DNA of 42,822 bases, taken from positions 1-42,822 of the forward strand of contig CAJTYJ010000033.1 in the NCBI GenBank assembly GCA_910583895.1. Direction: 5' to 3'. A program made the translations under genes and the position numbers. The stretch is from an uncultured Lachnospiraceae bacterium. Lineage in GTDB: Bacteria; Bacillota; Clostridia; Lachnospirales; Lachnospiraceae. Each line of letters starts with the position of its first letter. Within the stretch, counting starts at the first letter, position 1. The notes under the pieces are model-generated. The model was not told the origin of the DNA. It saw only the letters and a program-made list of their open reading frames with translations, and ran no database searches. Below are positions 9,455-17,870 of this stretch, piece by piece.

Positions 9455-10654
9455 TTGAATTATAAAGTAAGTATTTTAGTTCCGGTTTATAATGTTGAAA
9501 AATATATTGACAGGTGTCTGCAAAGTCTTATCGGTCAAACGTATCGGAATATTGAAATTATACTTGTTGATGATGGTTCTACAGATCATTCAGGTGACAT
9601 ATGTGACAGATATGCCCGGAAGGATAGTAGGTTAAAAGTAATTCATAAAGAAAATGGAGGCGTTGTCAGTGCAAGAAAAACGGGGGCAGAATACGTTACA
9701 GGGGATTATGTATGCAGTGTGGACAGTGATGATTGGATAGAGGCGAATCGAATTCTTAATTTTGTAGAACAAGGAGCCTATACGAAAGCAGATATGATAT
9801 ATTTGGAGGGATACTATAAAGATTATGATAATAGGAGTGTTTTGATTGAAACAAGTATTTCGGAAGGTTTATATTTAGGAAAACAGGTTATAGAACAGGT
9901 ATTTCCTATGATCATAGATACAAAAATATGTTTTCAGCGTATGATACGGGCAATGACATGTTGCTGGGGAATTAAAAAAGAATTGTTTCAGAAAATATGG
10001 AAAAAAATAGATGACAGGATATCCATGGGTGATGACTATGCACATATATTATGTTGTCTATTAGAGGCTCAGTCTGTTTTTCTGATGAGAGAACGAGGTT
10101 ATCATTATGTGGAACGGATGAATTCTATCTCTCACAGTTTGAATGAAAATGCTTTGCATGGGGTAAGAGTATGGACTCAAATGGTAAGAGATCAAATGAG
10201 ACTGAGTGGCTGTGATGGGCAATTGTATTTGCACATGGTATTTTTAGAACTCTGGTATATTATGAATTGTGATTATAGTCTGTTATTGAAAAAACAACGA
10301 AAGTATCTTTATCCATATCCAATAGTGCGAAAGGGAAGTAAAATTGCTGTTTATGGTGGGGGAACTCTTGGAACGCAAATAGTAAATGCGTTGGACTATA
10401 CAGAGGATTATCAGGTTGTTATATGGGTGGATAAGTATAGTACATATCAGCCTCTTCCAGGGCATAAAGTAGAAGATATATCGAAGTTGGCTGATGCATT
10501 ATTTGATTTTGTAGTTATTGCTGTTTTAGATATAAAAATTGTGGAAGAGATTGAGCAGTCTTTATTAAAAAATGGAATCCCAGAATACAAAATTGCGAAG
10601 ATGGATGCAAATGTGATTGGTGATGAAGATTTTTGGGAAGATTTTGAAATGTAG
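9455..10654 (+). CDS. family 2 glycosyltransferase with C-terminal Rossmann-like domain
   Basis: The protein is about 399 residues. The GT2 domain shows VSILVPVYNVEKYIDRCL, DDGSTD and VDSDDW in the expected order, the pattern of many surface-polysaccharide transferases. From about residue 290 it carries an accessory domain starting IAVYGGGTLGTQIV with a following WVDKYS. The frame also has a GTG at 9446, but that lies within the likely binding site GAGGTGA. The TTG at 9455, six bases downstream of that site, is a better start. It is the last gene of the AT-rich locus. Donor and acceptor are unknown. Confidence 0.82.
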   Translation: MNYKVSILVPVYNVEKYIDRCLQSLIGQTYRNIEIILVDDGSTDHSGDICDRYARKDSRLKVIHKENGGVVSARKTGAEYVTGDYVCSVDSDDWIEANRILNFVEQGAYTKADMIYLEGYYKDYDNRSVLIETSISEGLYLGKQVIEQVFPMIIDTKICFQRMIRAMTCCWGIKKELFQKIWKKIDDRISMGDDYAHILCCLLEAQSVFLMRERGYHYVERMNSISHSLNENALHGVRVWTQMVRDQMRLSGCDGQLYLHMVFLELWYIMNCDYSLLLKKQRKYLYPYPIVRKGSKIAVYGGGTLGTQIVNALDYTEDYQVVIWVDKYSTYQPLPGHKVEDISKLADALFDFVVIAVLDIKIVEEIEQSLLKNGIPEYKIAKMDANVIGDEDFWEDFEM

Positions 10655-10769
10655 TTTTAGAAAATCGTTTATAATGTAATTATTTTGGATATGATGAAGT
10701 GACTTGGATATAGATATGTCATCATGAGGACATTGGCACATGATATTGAAGAGATAAGAGGAAGCAAAT

Positions 10770-11831
10770 ATGTATTATATCAATGAAAACATCAAAAACC
10801 TATACCGTGTAAAATTCCACGACCAAAGAGCGGATGTTCTCCGCCTGGACATGAATGAAAATCCGGAAGGTCTGCCTAAGGAAATTTTTGATGCGGTGCT
10901 GAAAAAGCTTACTCCGGAGTATATTGCCACCTATCCGGAGAAGGATCATTTGATGAAACTTTTGGCAGAACATAATAGTACGGCATATGAGAACATCTCT
11001 GTTACGGCGGGGTCTGATGAGGCCATGCGATTGATTTTCCAGTGCTTTGGAGAACCGGGGAAGAAGCTTCTGACGGTGACACCTACTTTTGAAATGTATG
11101 ACGTATATGCAAATATGTTTGGCATGCGTCATGAGACAGTGGAGTATAAGGAGGATTTTTCCATTGACATAAAAGAGATTCTCCAGGCGATTGACAAAGA
11201 GACGGGGCTGGTCATTCTTCTGAATCCCAACAGTCCTATTGGGGTTGCGTACGATGAGACGGATGTGAGAAATGTGATCAGGCGGGCAGAAGAAGTCGGT
11301 GCGCTGGTGGTGATCGACGAGGCATATCATTATTTTTATGCCCCGACCTTTATGCCGTTGATCAAAGAATGCGACAATCTGCTGGTTCTTCGCACGTTTT
11401 CAAAATTGTTTTCCATGGCGGGACTTCGGATCGGGTATGTGTCCGGAGAGGCAAAGCTGATCGAATATATTGAGAAGGCGGAGTCTACATTTAATGTCAA
11501 CAATATTGCTTTGCTATTTGCACAGGAAGTGATTCAGAATCCGAAGTTGGTTGACCAGCTGGCAAAGACAGAGAGGGAAGGACGTCAGTGGCTGGTTGAA
11601 AAACTGAAAGATGCAGGCTATCGGACATTTGCGATGGAAGGCAATTATGTGTTATTTTACCCGGATAAGGACTCAAAGCTGATTGTGGAAGCACTCAAGA
11701 AGGAAGGCGTGTGGGTTCGGGATTATGGGCGCGGGATTCTGAAAGGCTGGATCCGGGTGTCAACCGGGTCCCGCCGGTGTATGGAACAGTTCTGGAAGAC
11801 TTTTTGCCAGGTGAAAGACGTGATTGGATAA
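10770..11831 (+). CDS. HisC-like PLP-dependent aminotransferase
   Basis: The protein is 353 residues, normal for the histidinol-phosphate aminotransferase group of class I/II aminotransferases. It has LRLDMNENPEG near the N-terminus, NPNSPIG, DEAYHYF (the PLP ring-binding aspartate) and RTFSKLFSMAGLRIGY, whose SK contains the PLP lysine. The true substrate is uncertain. HisC paralogues also serve aromatic, phosphonate or cobalamin-type pathways, and there is no his operon here. It lies just past the point where base composition shifts from AT-rich to GC-richer, so it may be a backbone gene rather than part of the polysaccharide locus. The start has GAGGAAGC upstream. Confidence 0.8.
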   Translation: MYYINENIKNLYRVKFHDQRADVLRLDMNENPEGLPKEIFDAVLKKLTPEYIATYPEKDHLMKLLAEHNSTAYENISVTAGSDEAMRLIFQCFGEPGKKLLTVTPTFEMYDVYANMFGMRHETVEYKEDFSIDIKEILQAIDKETGLVILLNPNSPIGVAYDETDVRNVIRRAEEVGALVVIDEAYHYFYAPTFMPLIKECDNLLVLRTFSKLFSMAGLRIGYVSGEAKLIEYIEKAESTFNVNNIALLFAQEVIQNPKLVDQLAKTEREGRQWLVEKLKDAGYRTFAMEGNYVLFYPDKDSKLIVEALKKEGVWVRDYGRGILKGWIRVSTGSRRCMEQFWKTFCQVKDVIG

Positions 11832-11895
11832 AAAGCGCGAAATTTTGCAGTTCAGAGTGATTCATTTCTGAAAATTAAAATAAATACCTCGGGCA

Positions 11896-11924
11896 TTGAA
11901 CCGGCAGCCGTTTGTTGTTATACT
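11896..11924 (+). promoter_or_regulatory. sigma-A type promoter for the AAA-ATPase gene
   Basis: TTGAAC (11896-11901), 17 bases, then TATACT (11919-11924). Spacing and boxes fit a housekeeping promoter driving the gene at 11980. The promoter is flanked by the arms of a 12-bp inverted repeat. Confidence 0.65.
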
Positions 11925-11948
11925 ATAGATAACCATCGGCTGCCGGTT
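11899..11948. repeat. 12-bp perfect inverted repeat embracing the promoter
   Basis: AACCGGCAGCCG at 11899-11910 is mirrored exactly by CGGCTGCCGGTT at 11937-11948, with a 26-base centre containing the -10 box. The left arm overlaps the end of the -35 box and the right arm lies at or just after the expected transcription start. The full hairpin would therefore not be in the RNA. A protein-binding operator or DNA-level element is more likely than a terminator. Confidence 0.6.
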
Positions 11949-11979
11949 TGTGTTGGAGAGAGACGGGAAGGGGGATGAC

Positions 11980-13668
11980 ATGGCAAGGATCATCAATATC
12001 GGAAATCAGAATTTTGAAAATATGATCAGCAATCATGATTTTTATATAGATAAAACCATGTTTATCAGGGAGTGGTGGGGAAACAGAGATACGGTGACGC
12101 TGATCACCCGCCCCAGACGTTTTGGAAAGACCCTGACCCTGGATATGCTGGAAAAATTTTTTTCTGTGGATTATGCGGGCAGATCGGATCTGTTTGAGGG
12201 TTTGTCGATCTGGAAAGAGGAAGCATATCGGAAGATTCAGGGAACATATCCGGTGATCAGCCTGTCTTTTGCCAGTATCAAAGAAAGAGAGTATCTCCAC
12301 ACCCGCGAAAAGATGATTCAGATGATTGTGAGCCTGTATGCCAGATATGAGTTCTTACTGGAGAGCGATTGTCTTACAGACAGGGAAAAGGAGATTTTTC
12401 GCAGGAAAACGGTTAATATGGGAGATATAGATGCAGAATTGTCACTGAATCAGCTGTCAGAATACCTGTACCGTTACTATGGAAAAAAAGTGATCATCCT
12501 TCTGGATGAGTATGATACCCCCATGCAGGAAGCATATGTGCATGGATACTGGGAAGAGATGGTTTCTTTTTTCAGGAGTATCTTTAATGCATCGTTTAAA
12601 ACCAACCCTTATCTGGAACGTGCCATTCTGACCGGAATCACCAGAGTCAGCAAGGAATCCATTTTTTCTGACCTGAACAATCTGGAAGTAGTGACGACAA
12701 CTTCGGAAAAGTATGAAACAGCTTTTGGCTTTACACAGCAGGAAGTGACAGCAGCGTTAAAAGAGTATGGCTTTTCTGAGAAAGAAGAAGAGGTAAAAGC
12801 GTGGTATGACGGTTTTACCTTTGGGAAAAGAAGCGACATTTATAATCCCTGGTCGATTCTGAATTTTCTGGATAAGGGAAAAATGGCATTATACTGGGTG
12901 AATACCAGCAGTAACCGTTTGATCAGCAAACTGCTCTGGGAAGGAAATCCGGAGGTTAAGATGGTGATGGAGGACCTTTTAAAAGGAGGTGTCTACCATA
13001 CTTTTTTGGATGAGCAGATTGTCTATGAACAACTGGACCAGAAGCGAAGCGCGGTGTGGAGTCTGCTTCTGGCAAGCGGTTATCTTCGTGTAAAGTCTTT
13101 TGCGTTTGATATGGACCGGGGGAGGACAGATTATGATCTGGTTCTGACCAACCAGGAAGTACGTTTTATGTTTGAACAGATGATAGATGGCTGGTTTTCC
13201 GACTACACGCCGGCATACAATGGATTTGTGAAAGCGCTTCTGAAAGGAAATCTCCGGGAGATGAACCATTATATGAATCAGGTGGCGCTGGATACGTTTA
13301 GTTTCTTTGACAGCGGCAGCCGGCCATCAAGGCGAATGGAACCGGAACGTTTCTATCATGGCTTTGTGCTGGGGCTTCTGGTGGAACTAAGGGGACGTTA
13401 TACGGTCACTTCCAACCGGGAGAGCGGCCTTGGCAGATATGATGTGCTGCTGGAACCCTGTCAGGATACGGATGACGGCATCATCCTGGAATTCAAAGTT
13501 TTCGATCCGGAGGATGGAGAGAAGACGCTTCAGGATACGGTAAAATCAGCGCTGGATCAGATAGAACAGATGCGGTACGCAGCTTCTCTGGAAGCCAGAG
13601 GGATCCCTTCAGAGCGGATTCGCAAATATGGCTTTGCATTTGAAGGGAAAAAGGTGTTGATTGGATAA
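11980..13668 (+). CDS. AAA-ATPase-like / PD-(D/E)XK nuclease-like protein
   Basis: The protein is 562 residues and belongs to the common AAA-ATPase_like plus PDDEXK_9 architecture of gut clostridia and Bacteroides. The N-terminal domain has FYIDKTMFI, a Walker A-like TRPRRFGKTLTL and a Walker B-like ILLDEYDTPM. The C-terminal domain has GRYDVLLEP then ILEFKVF, the D...ExK pattern of the nuclease-like fold. Its biological role is not established; defence and mobile-element roles have been suggested for the group. The frame opens at a GTG at 11950, but the ATG at 11980 follows GAAGGGGG and gives the normal N-terminus. It has its own promoter and stands alone. Confidence 0.85.
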   Translation: MARIINIGNQNFENMISNHDFYIDKTMFIREWWGNRDTVTLITRPRRFGKTLTLDMLEKFFSVDYAGRSDLFEGLSIWKEEAYRKIQGTYPVISLSFASIKEREYLHTREKMIQMIVSLYARYEFLLESDCLTDREKEIFRRKTVNMGDIDAELSLNQLSEYLYRYYGKKVIILLDEYDTPMQEAYVHGYWEEMVSFFRSIFNASFKTNPYLERAILTGITRVSKESIFSDLNNLEVVTTTSEKYETAFGFTQQEVTAALKEYGFSEKEEEVKAWYDGFTFGKRSDIYNPWSILNFLDKGKMALYWVNTSSNRLISKLLWEGNPEVKMVMEDLLKGGVYHTFLDEQIVYEQLDQKRSAVWSLLLASGYLRVKSFAFDMDRGRTDYDLVLTNQEVRFMFEQMIDGWFSDYTPAYNGFVKALLKGNLREMNHYMNQVALDTFSFFDSGSRPSRRMEPERFYHGFVLGLLVELRGRYTVTSNRESGLGRYDVLLEPCQDTDDGIILEFKVFDPEDGEKTLQDTVKSALDQIEQMRYAASLEARGIPSERIRKYGFAFEGKKVLIG

Positions 13669-13710
13669 GAAGAGAAACCCGAAGGAAAGAGTCCAGCTAA
13701 GAAATGTCAA

Positions 13711-13854
13711 GTATTTATTAGAAAAAATTTCTGCTGGACGGTAAAGCTGTAAAGGCGCACGAGAGGAACTTTTATGAGTGCTTTTTCGAATAAAAGTTTC
13801 ACTCATTACCGGTGTGTCGAAGCAGCTTTACCCTTCAGTGCTGTCGCGCAGCGA
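13711..13854 (+). repeat. interspersed palindromic element, family 1 copy A (144 bp)
   Basis: It is the same length as the copy at 29510-29653, with only 4 substitutions and no indels. It holds an outer inverted repeat GGTAAAGCTG (13740-13749) with CAGCTTTACC (13823-13832), and an inner one AACTTTTAT (13767-13775) with ATAAAAGTT (13790-13798). An alternative pairing ATGAGTG with CACTCAT would exclude the inner stem. A short frame beginning at 13774 follows a GAGAGG site. The element ends 18 bases before the ATG of the ATPase remnant, next to its AGGAAG binding site. Confidence 0.85.
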
Positions 13855-13872
13855 CTACAAATAGGAAGTGGC

Positions 13873-14036
13873 ATGCCGAAGTATTTTAATACAGAAGGAC
13901 GATGTAAGCCGGATGTACATTATATGATAAAGCTGGATGACAGACTGGCCAGGATCAGAAAGTTGTATGTGGATCAGGGAAAATACTTTGTCAACTTCTG
14001 TTTGATGAAAAGGTCATCATTGAGGCAGTGGTCTGA
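13873..14036 (+). pseudogene. collapsed remnant of an AAA-type ATPase gene
   Basis: The first 40 or so codons read PKYFNTEGRCKPDVHYM, then LARIRKLYVDQGKYFV. This is the N-terminus of a family of clostridial ATP-binding proteins that normally continues into a Walker A segment. Here the family match stops after KYFV. A different frame then reads LFDEKVIIEAVV and stops at 14034-14036, which looks like the C-terminal end of the same kind of protein. I infer an internal deletion that joined the two ends out of frame. The original start is recognisable with AGGAAG upstream. It is unlikely to be functional. Confidence 0.6.
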
Positions 14037-14076
14037 AAGCGTTGTAGTTTTGTGAAAGAAAGGAGTACCATCACAC

Positions 14077-15258
14077 ATGGAACTGACATTTTCCAAAAGA
14101 TCCCAAAACATTCCGGAAGGGATCTTTTCCTTATTAAATACGAAGAAAGAGGAGCTTGTAAAAGCCGGGCGGAAGGTCTACAATTTTTCTGTTGGCACCC
14201 CGGATTTTCATCCTCCGGTACATATTATGGAGGCCATGCAGAAGGCCTGCAGTGATCCTGAGAACTACAAATATGCTCTGGCAGACCGGCCGGAACTTTT
14301 GGATGCGGTGAGCCGTTTTTATGACCGGCGTTTTGGCGTGTTTCTTTCACACAGCCAGATCATGAGTCTTTACGGCTCCCAGGAAGGCATGGCGCATATT
14401 GCGCTGGCGCTTTGTGATCCGGGGGATATGGTGCTGGTGCCGGATCCGGGGTATCCGGTGTTTCGGGTGGGTCCGGAGCTTACGGGGGCAGTGTGCGTCA
14501 CCTATCCGCTGTATAAAGAGAATAATTTCCTGCCGGATTTTGAGGATATTCCTGAGAAATATGCCAGGGCGGCGAAATTTATGCTGATTTCTTATCCGGC
14601 CAATCCAGTCTGTTCCGTGGCAGGGGATGACTTTTATGAGCGGGCCATTGCTTTTGCCAGGAAATATCAGGTGATCCTGCTCCATGATAATGCCTATGCG
14701 GATCTGGTTTACGGCGGAAAAACCGGTAAATCCTTTCTGTCCTATCCGGGTGCCATGGAAGTGGGAATAGAGTTTTATTCCCTGTCAAAGTCCTACAATA
14801 TGACCGGCATGCGGATCTCCTTTGCTGTCGGCAATGCGCGGATCATCGAGGAGTTTAAAAAGGTGCGTTCCCAGATTGATTATGGCATCTTTCTGCCGGT
14901 TCAGTATGCAGCCATCGCCGCGCTGACCGGTCCCCAGGACAGCGTAAGGGAGCAGTGCAGGCTTTATGAGGAGCGGTGCCGTGCTCTTTGCAGGGGGCTT
15001 ACCCGGATTGGATGGGAGGTTCCGGACGGGCAGGGGACCATGTTTGTGTGGGCGCCGATACCGGGAAATTATACAAGCAGCGAACGTTTTGCTCTGGATC
15101 TGATGGAAAAGGCAGGGGTTATCGTGGTTCCGGGCACAGCCTTCGGGAGACTGGGAGAGGGCTATGTGCGCATGGCTTTGGTGTATCCGGTGGAGGAGAT
15201 TGACAAAGCGGTCCGGGCGGTGGAAGAAAGTGGGATTTTAAAAGCATGCATGCGGTGA
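14077..15258 (+). CDS. class I aminotransferase, LL-diaminopimelate aminotransferase-like
   Basis: The protein is 393 residues. It has the class I layout: VYNFSVGTPDFHPP near the N-terminus, SYPANPV, DNAYADLVY (PLP-binding aspartate and tyrosine) and SLSKSYNMTGMRISF with the PLP lysine. The overall pattern is closest to the LL-diaminopimelate/MalY-like group, which transfers amino groups in lysine and cell-wall precursor synthesis. Other amino acid substrates cannot be excluded. The start is well supported by AAGGAGTAC. The gene overlaps the following YdcF-like gene by 13 bases, so the two are probably co-translated. Confidence 0.8.
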   Translation: MELTFSKRSQNIPEGIFSLLNTKKEELVKAGRKVYNFSVGTPDFHPPVHIMEAMQKACSDPENYKYALADRPELLDAVSRFYDRRFGVFLSHSQIMSLYGSQEGMAHIALALCDPGDMVLVPDPGYPVFRVGPELTGAVCVTYPLYKENNFLPDFEDIPEKYARAAKFMLISYPANPVCSVAGDDFYERAIAFARKYQVILLHDNAYADLVYGGKTGKSFLSYPGAMEVGIEFYSLSKSYNMTGMRISFAVGNARIIEEFKKVRSQIDYGIFLPVQYAAIAALTGPQDSVREQCRLYEERCRALCRGLTRIGWEVPDGQGTMFVWAPIPGNYTSSERFALDLMEKAGVIVVPGTAFGRLGEGYVRMALVYPVEEIDKAVRAVEESGILKACMR

Positions 15259-15833
15259 TCGAAGCGTACACTCGTTTTCTTTTTTTGGAGGATTCTTTGG
15301 AGGCCTCGGATATCATCTTTTTGCCGGGCTCTCAGGAGGGAGTGCTGGCCAGGCGTGCCGCCGCTCTCTGGCATCAGGGTTATGCCCCGGTGATTCTTCC
15401 TTCGGGCAAATATGCAAAACTGGAAGGACAGTTTACCGGAAATCCTGCTTATCGGACAGAGTGGGAATATTTTCAGCATATTTTGATGGAAGAGGGAGTT
15501 CCAGAGGACAAGATTTGGAGAGAGGAGGAGGCCACGTTTACCTACGAAAATGCGCTTCGTTCCCGGGAGGTGACGGATCGGGCGGGGCTTTCTGTCAAAA
15601 AGGCGATTCTGTGCTGCCAGGCTTATCATGCCAGGAGGGCCAGCCTTTACTACCAGGTCTGTTTTCCGGAAGCCAGGATTCTGGTCTGTCCGGTGGTCAC
15701 CAAGGGAATCTGCAAAGACAACTGGTATCAGACCGAAAAAGGGATTGATCTGGTGCTGACCGAGATCAAGCACTGCGGTACGCAGTTTGGGCAGATTTTG
15801 CGGGAAGCATCCGGACTTAAGGGGTTAAGTTGA
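15246..15833 (+). CDS. YdcF-like (DUF218) protein
   Basis: The protein is 195 residues. It has ASDIIFLPGS near the N-terminus, FTYENALRSREV with the conserved glutamate-asparagine pair, and ILCCQAYHARRASLYYQV, the usual DUF218/YdcF pattern. Relatives bind S-adenosylmethionine or act in envelope-related processes (SanA, ElyC), but the activity of this group is unknown. No signal peptide or membrane segment is visible, so it is probably cytoplasmic. It starts within the 3' end of the aminotransferase gene. Confidence 0.78.
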   Translation: MHAVIEAYTRFLFLEDSLEASDIIFLPGSQEGVLARRAAALWHQGYAPVILPSGKYAKLEGQFTGNPAYRTEWEYFQHILMEEGVPEDKIWREEEATFTYENALRSREVTDRAGLSVKKAILCCQAYHARRASLYYQVCFPEARILVCPVVTKGICKDNWYQTEKGIDLVLTEIKHCGTQFGQILREASGLKGLS

Positions 15834-15898
15834 CCGGACAACCTTCCAAATCGGCTCAGCATCCGGTGATATTTATCAGAAAATTCCGCCAGGATGCC

Positions 15899-15926
15899 TT
15901 GAAAATTGTCAGATTTATGGTACTAT
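15899..15926 (+). promoter_or_regulatory. candidate promoter of the transketolase operon
   Basis: TTGAAA (15899-15904), 16 bases, TACTAT (15921-15926), 38 bases before the ATG at 15965. A good GGGAGAG binding site follows. The boxes are reasonable but not consensus. Confidence 0.5.
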
Positions 15927-15964
15927 AGTAGTTATATAAATCTGTCACAGAAAGGGAGAGAATC

Positions 15965-16804
15965 ATGCAGACTCTAGAATTACAGAAAATGGCCAATGAA
16001 GTCCGTAAGGGTGTGGTGACTGCTGTACACAGTGCAAAAGCAGGGCATCCGGGCGGATCTTTGTCGGCTGCAGACATTTTTACTTATTTGTATTTTGAAG
16101 AATTAAATATTGACCCGAAGAACCCGAAGGATCCGAACAGAGACCGTTTTGTCCTGTCCAAAGGACATACCGCTCCTGGATATTACAGTGCCATGGCTCA
16201 CAGAGGTTATTTCCCGGTGGAAGAGCTGGTGACTCTCCGCCACGTGGGTTCCCATCTTCAGGGACATCCCTGTATGCAGCACATTCCGGGGATCGACATG
16301 TCTTCCGGTTCTCTGGGACAGGGTATCTCCGCGGCAGTCGGTATGGCGATTGCCGGAAAACTGGACAATCAGTCCTATCGTGTTTTCACGCTGCTTGGTG
16401 ACGGCGAGATTCAGGAAGGCCAGGTATGGGAGGCTTCTATGCTGGCAGGCCACAGAAAGCTGGACAACCTGGTGGTGATCGTGGACAACAACGGTCTGCA
16501 GATCGACGGAAAGATCGAGGATGTAAACTCTCCGTATCCCATTGATAAAAAGTTTGAGGCCTTTAATTTCCATGTGATCAATGTGGCTGACGGCAACGAT
16601 ATGGATCAGCTCAGGGCAGCTTTTGATGAGGCAAAGACGGTAACAGGCAAGCCGGTTGCGATTATTGCGAAGACGGTAAAAGGAAAAGGCGTTTCCTTTA
16701 TGGAGAATCAGGCGTCCTGGCATGGTGCAGCGCCCAACGATGAGCAGTATGAGATCGCGATGAAAGATTTAGAGAAAGCAGGTGAAGCATTATGTCAGAA
16801 GTAA
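15965..16804 (+). CDS. transketolase N-terminal subunit
   Basis: The protein is 279 residues and corresponds to the thiamine-diphosphate-binding half of transketolase. It has GHPGGSLSAADI, KGHTAPGYY, GSLGQGISAAVGMA and GDGEIQEGQVWEA...DNNG, the thiamine diphosphate/magnesium motif. With the next gene it forms a split enzyme of the non-oxidative pentose phosphate pathway, moving two-carbon units between sugar phosphates in the cytoplasm. The start is preceded by AAAGGGAGAG. It overlaps the second subunit by 13 bases, fitting coupled synthesis. Confidence 0.93.
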   Translation: MQTLELQKMANEVRKGVVTAVHSAKAGHPGGSLSAADIFTYLYFEELNIDPKNPKDPNRDRFVLSKGHTAPGYYSAMAHRGYFPVEELVTLRHVGSHLQGHPCMQHIPGIDMSSGSLGQGISAAVGMAIAGKLDNQSYRVFTLLGDGEIQEGQVWEASMLAGHRKLDNLVVIVDNNGLQIDGKIEDVNSPYPIDKKFEAFNFHVINVADGNDMDQLRAAFDEAKTVTGKPVAIIAKTVKGKGVSFMENQASWHGAAPNDEQYEIAMKDLEKAGEALCQK

Positions 16805-17730
16805 AGAAGATTGCAACAAGAGAGAGCTACGGTAATGCTTTGGCAGAGTTCGGAGCAAAGTATCCGAATCTGGTCGTTCTGGATGCGGATCTGGCAGGAG
16901 CGACGAAGACGAGCGTATTTCAAAAGGCATTTCCGGACCGTCATATTGACTGCGGCATCGCAGAGGGCAATATGGTAGGTGTGGCAGCAGGACTTGCCAC
17001 AGCGGGCAAGATTCCTTTCGCGTCCACTTTTGCCATGTTTGCGGCAGGACGGGCGTTTGAGCAGGTCCGCAACTCTGTGGGATATCCTCATCTTAATGTA
17101 AAGATCGGTGCGACTCACGCGGGAATCTCTGTGGGTGAAGACGGTGCATCCCACCAGTGTAATGAGGACATTGCCCTGATGCGGACGATTCCGGGGATGG
17201 TCGTGCTGAATCCGGCGGATGATGTGGAAGCAAAAGCAGCGGTGAAGGCAGCCATCGAGTACGAGGGCCCGGTTTATCTTCGGTTCGGCCGTCTGGCAGT
17301 TCCGGTGATCAACGATCCGGCTACCTATCAGTTTGAGATCGGCAAAGGCATCACCATGAAGGAAGGAAAAGATGTGACGATCATTGCCACTGGCCTGGAA
17401 GTATCGGAGAGCCTGGAGGCAGCAAAGCTTTTGGAGGCAGACGGAATCTCGGCGGAAGTGATCAACATCCATACCATCAAACCGCTGGATGCCGAGCTGG
17501 TGGTGGCCTCTGCGAAGAAAACCCAGAAAGTAGTCACGGTGGAAGAGCACTCCGTCATCGGCGGCTTAGGTGGCGCGGTAGCGGAAGTTCTCTCTGAGCA
17601 GGCGCCCACGAAGATGCTTCGCATTGGCGTGATGGATACCTTTGGAGAGTCCGGTCCGGCGAAAGCTCTGATTGAAAAATACGGCCTGGATGCAAAGAGC
17701 ATCTATGAGAAAGTAAAAGCGTGGCTGTAA
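16792..17730 (+). CDS. transketolase C-terminal subunit
   Basis: The protein is 312 residues and carries the pyrimidine-binding and C-terminal domains of transketolase. It has ATRESYGNAL, DADLAGATKT, the segment GIAEGNMVGVAAGLA with the catalytic glutamate, FASTFAMFAAGRAFEQ, and a C-terminal HTIKPLDAE followed by VTVEEHSVIGGLGGAV. It completes the split enzyme with the upstream subunit. The gene ends 47 bases before a strong terminator shared with luxS. Confidence 0.93.
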   Translation: MSEVKKIATRESYGNALAEFGAKYPNLVVLDADLAGATKTSVFQKAFPDRHIDCGIAEGNMVGVAAGLATAGKIPFASTFAMFAAGRAFEQVRNSVGYPHLNVKIGATHAGISVGEDGASHQCNEDIALMRTIPGMVVLNPADDVEAKAAVKAAIEYEGPVYLRFGRLAVPVINDPATYQFEIGKGITMKEGKDVTIIATGLEVSESLEAAKLLEADGISAEVINIHTIKPLDAELVVASAKKTQKVVTVEEHSVIGGLGGAVAEVLSEQAPTKMLRIGVMDTFGESGPAKALIEKYGLDAKSIYEKVKAWL

Positions 17731-17777
17731 AAAGCCGTTAGTGCGGACCCAAAATGGTCCGGAATATCCTGAAAAAT

Positions 17778-17821
17778 AAGCCGCCGGATGCGCATAGAGT
17801 ATGCTGCATCCGGCGGCTTTT
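17778..17821. terminator. bidirectional terminator between transketolase and luxS
   Basis: A 14-bp perfect stem, AAGCCGCCGGATGC (17778-17791) with GCATCCGGCGGCTT (17806-17819), is followed by a T run on the + strand. It has an A-rich stretch on its left that becomes a T-rich tail on the minus strand. It serves both the transketolase genes and the converging luxS. Confidence 0.9.
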
Positions 17822-17870
17822 CTGTCCGGAACCGTGGACAAAATGCTGCCCGCGGAGGAAAAGGGAATAT

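Noticed and set aside
13774..14055. 93-residue frame treated as one intact gene
   Set aside because: Its first third is the family 1 element and the rest is an ATPase N-terminus that loses similarity after KYFV. Repeat plus pseudogene explains it better, though a leader peptide inside the repeat remains possible.
16103..17550. Two long minus-strand frames opposite transketolase
   Set aside because: Both strands cannot be coding here; the + strand proteins are unmistakable transketolase halves.
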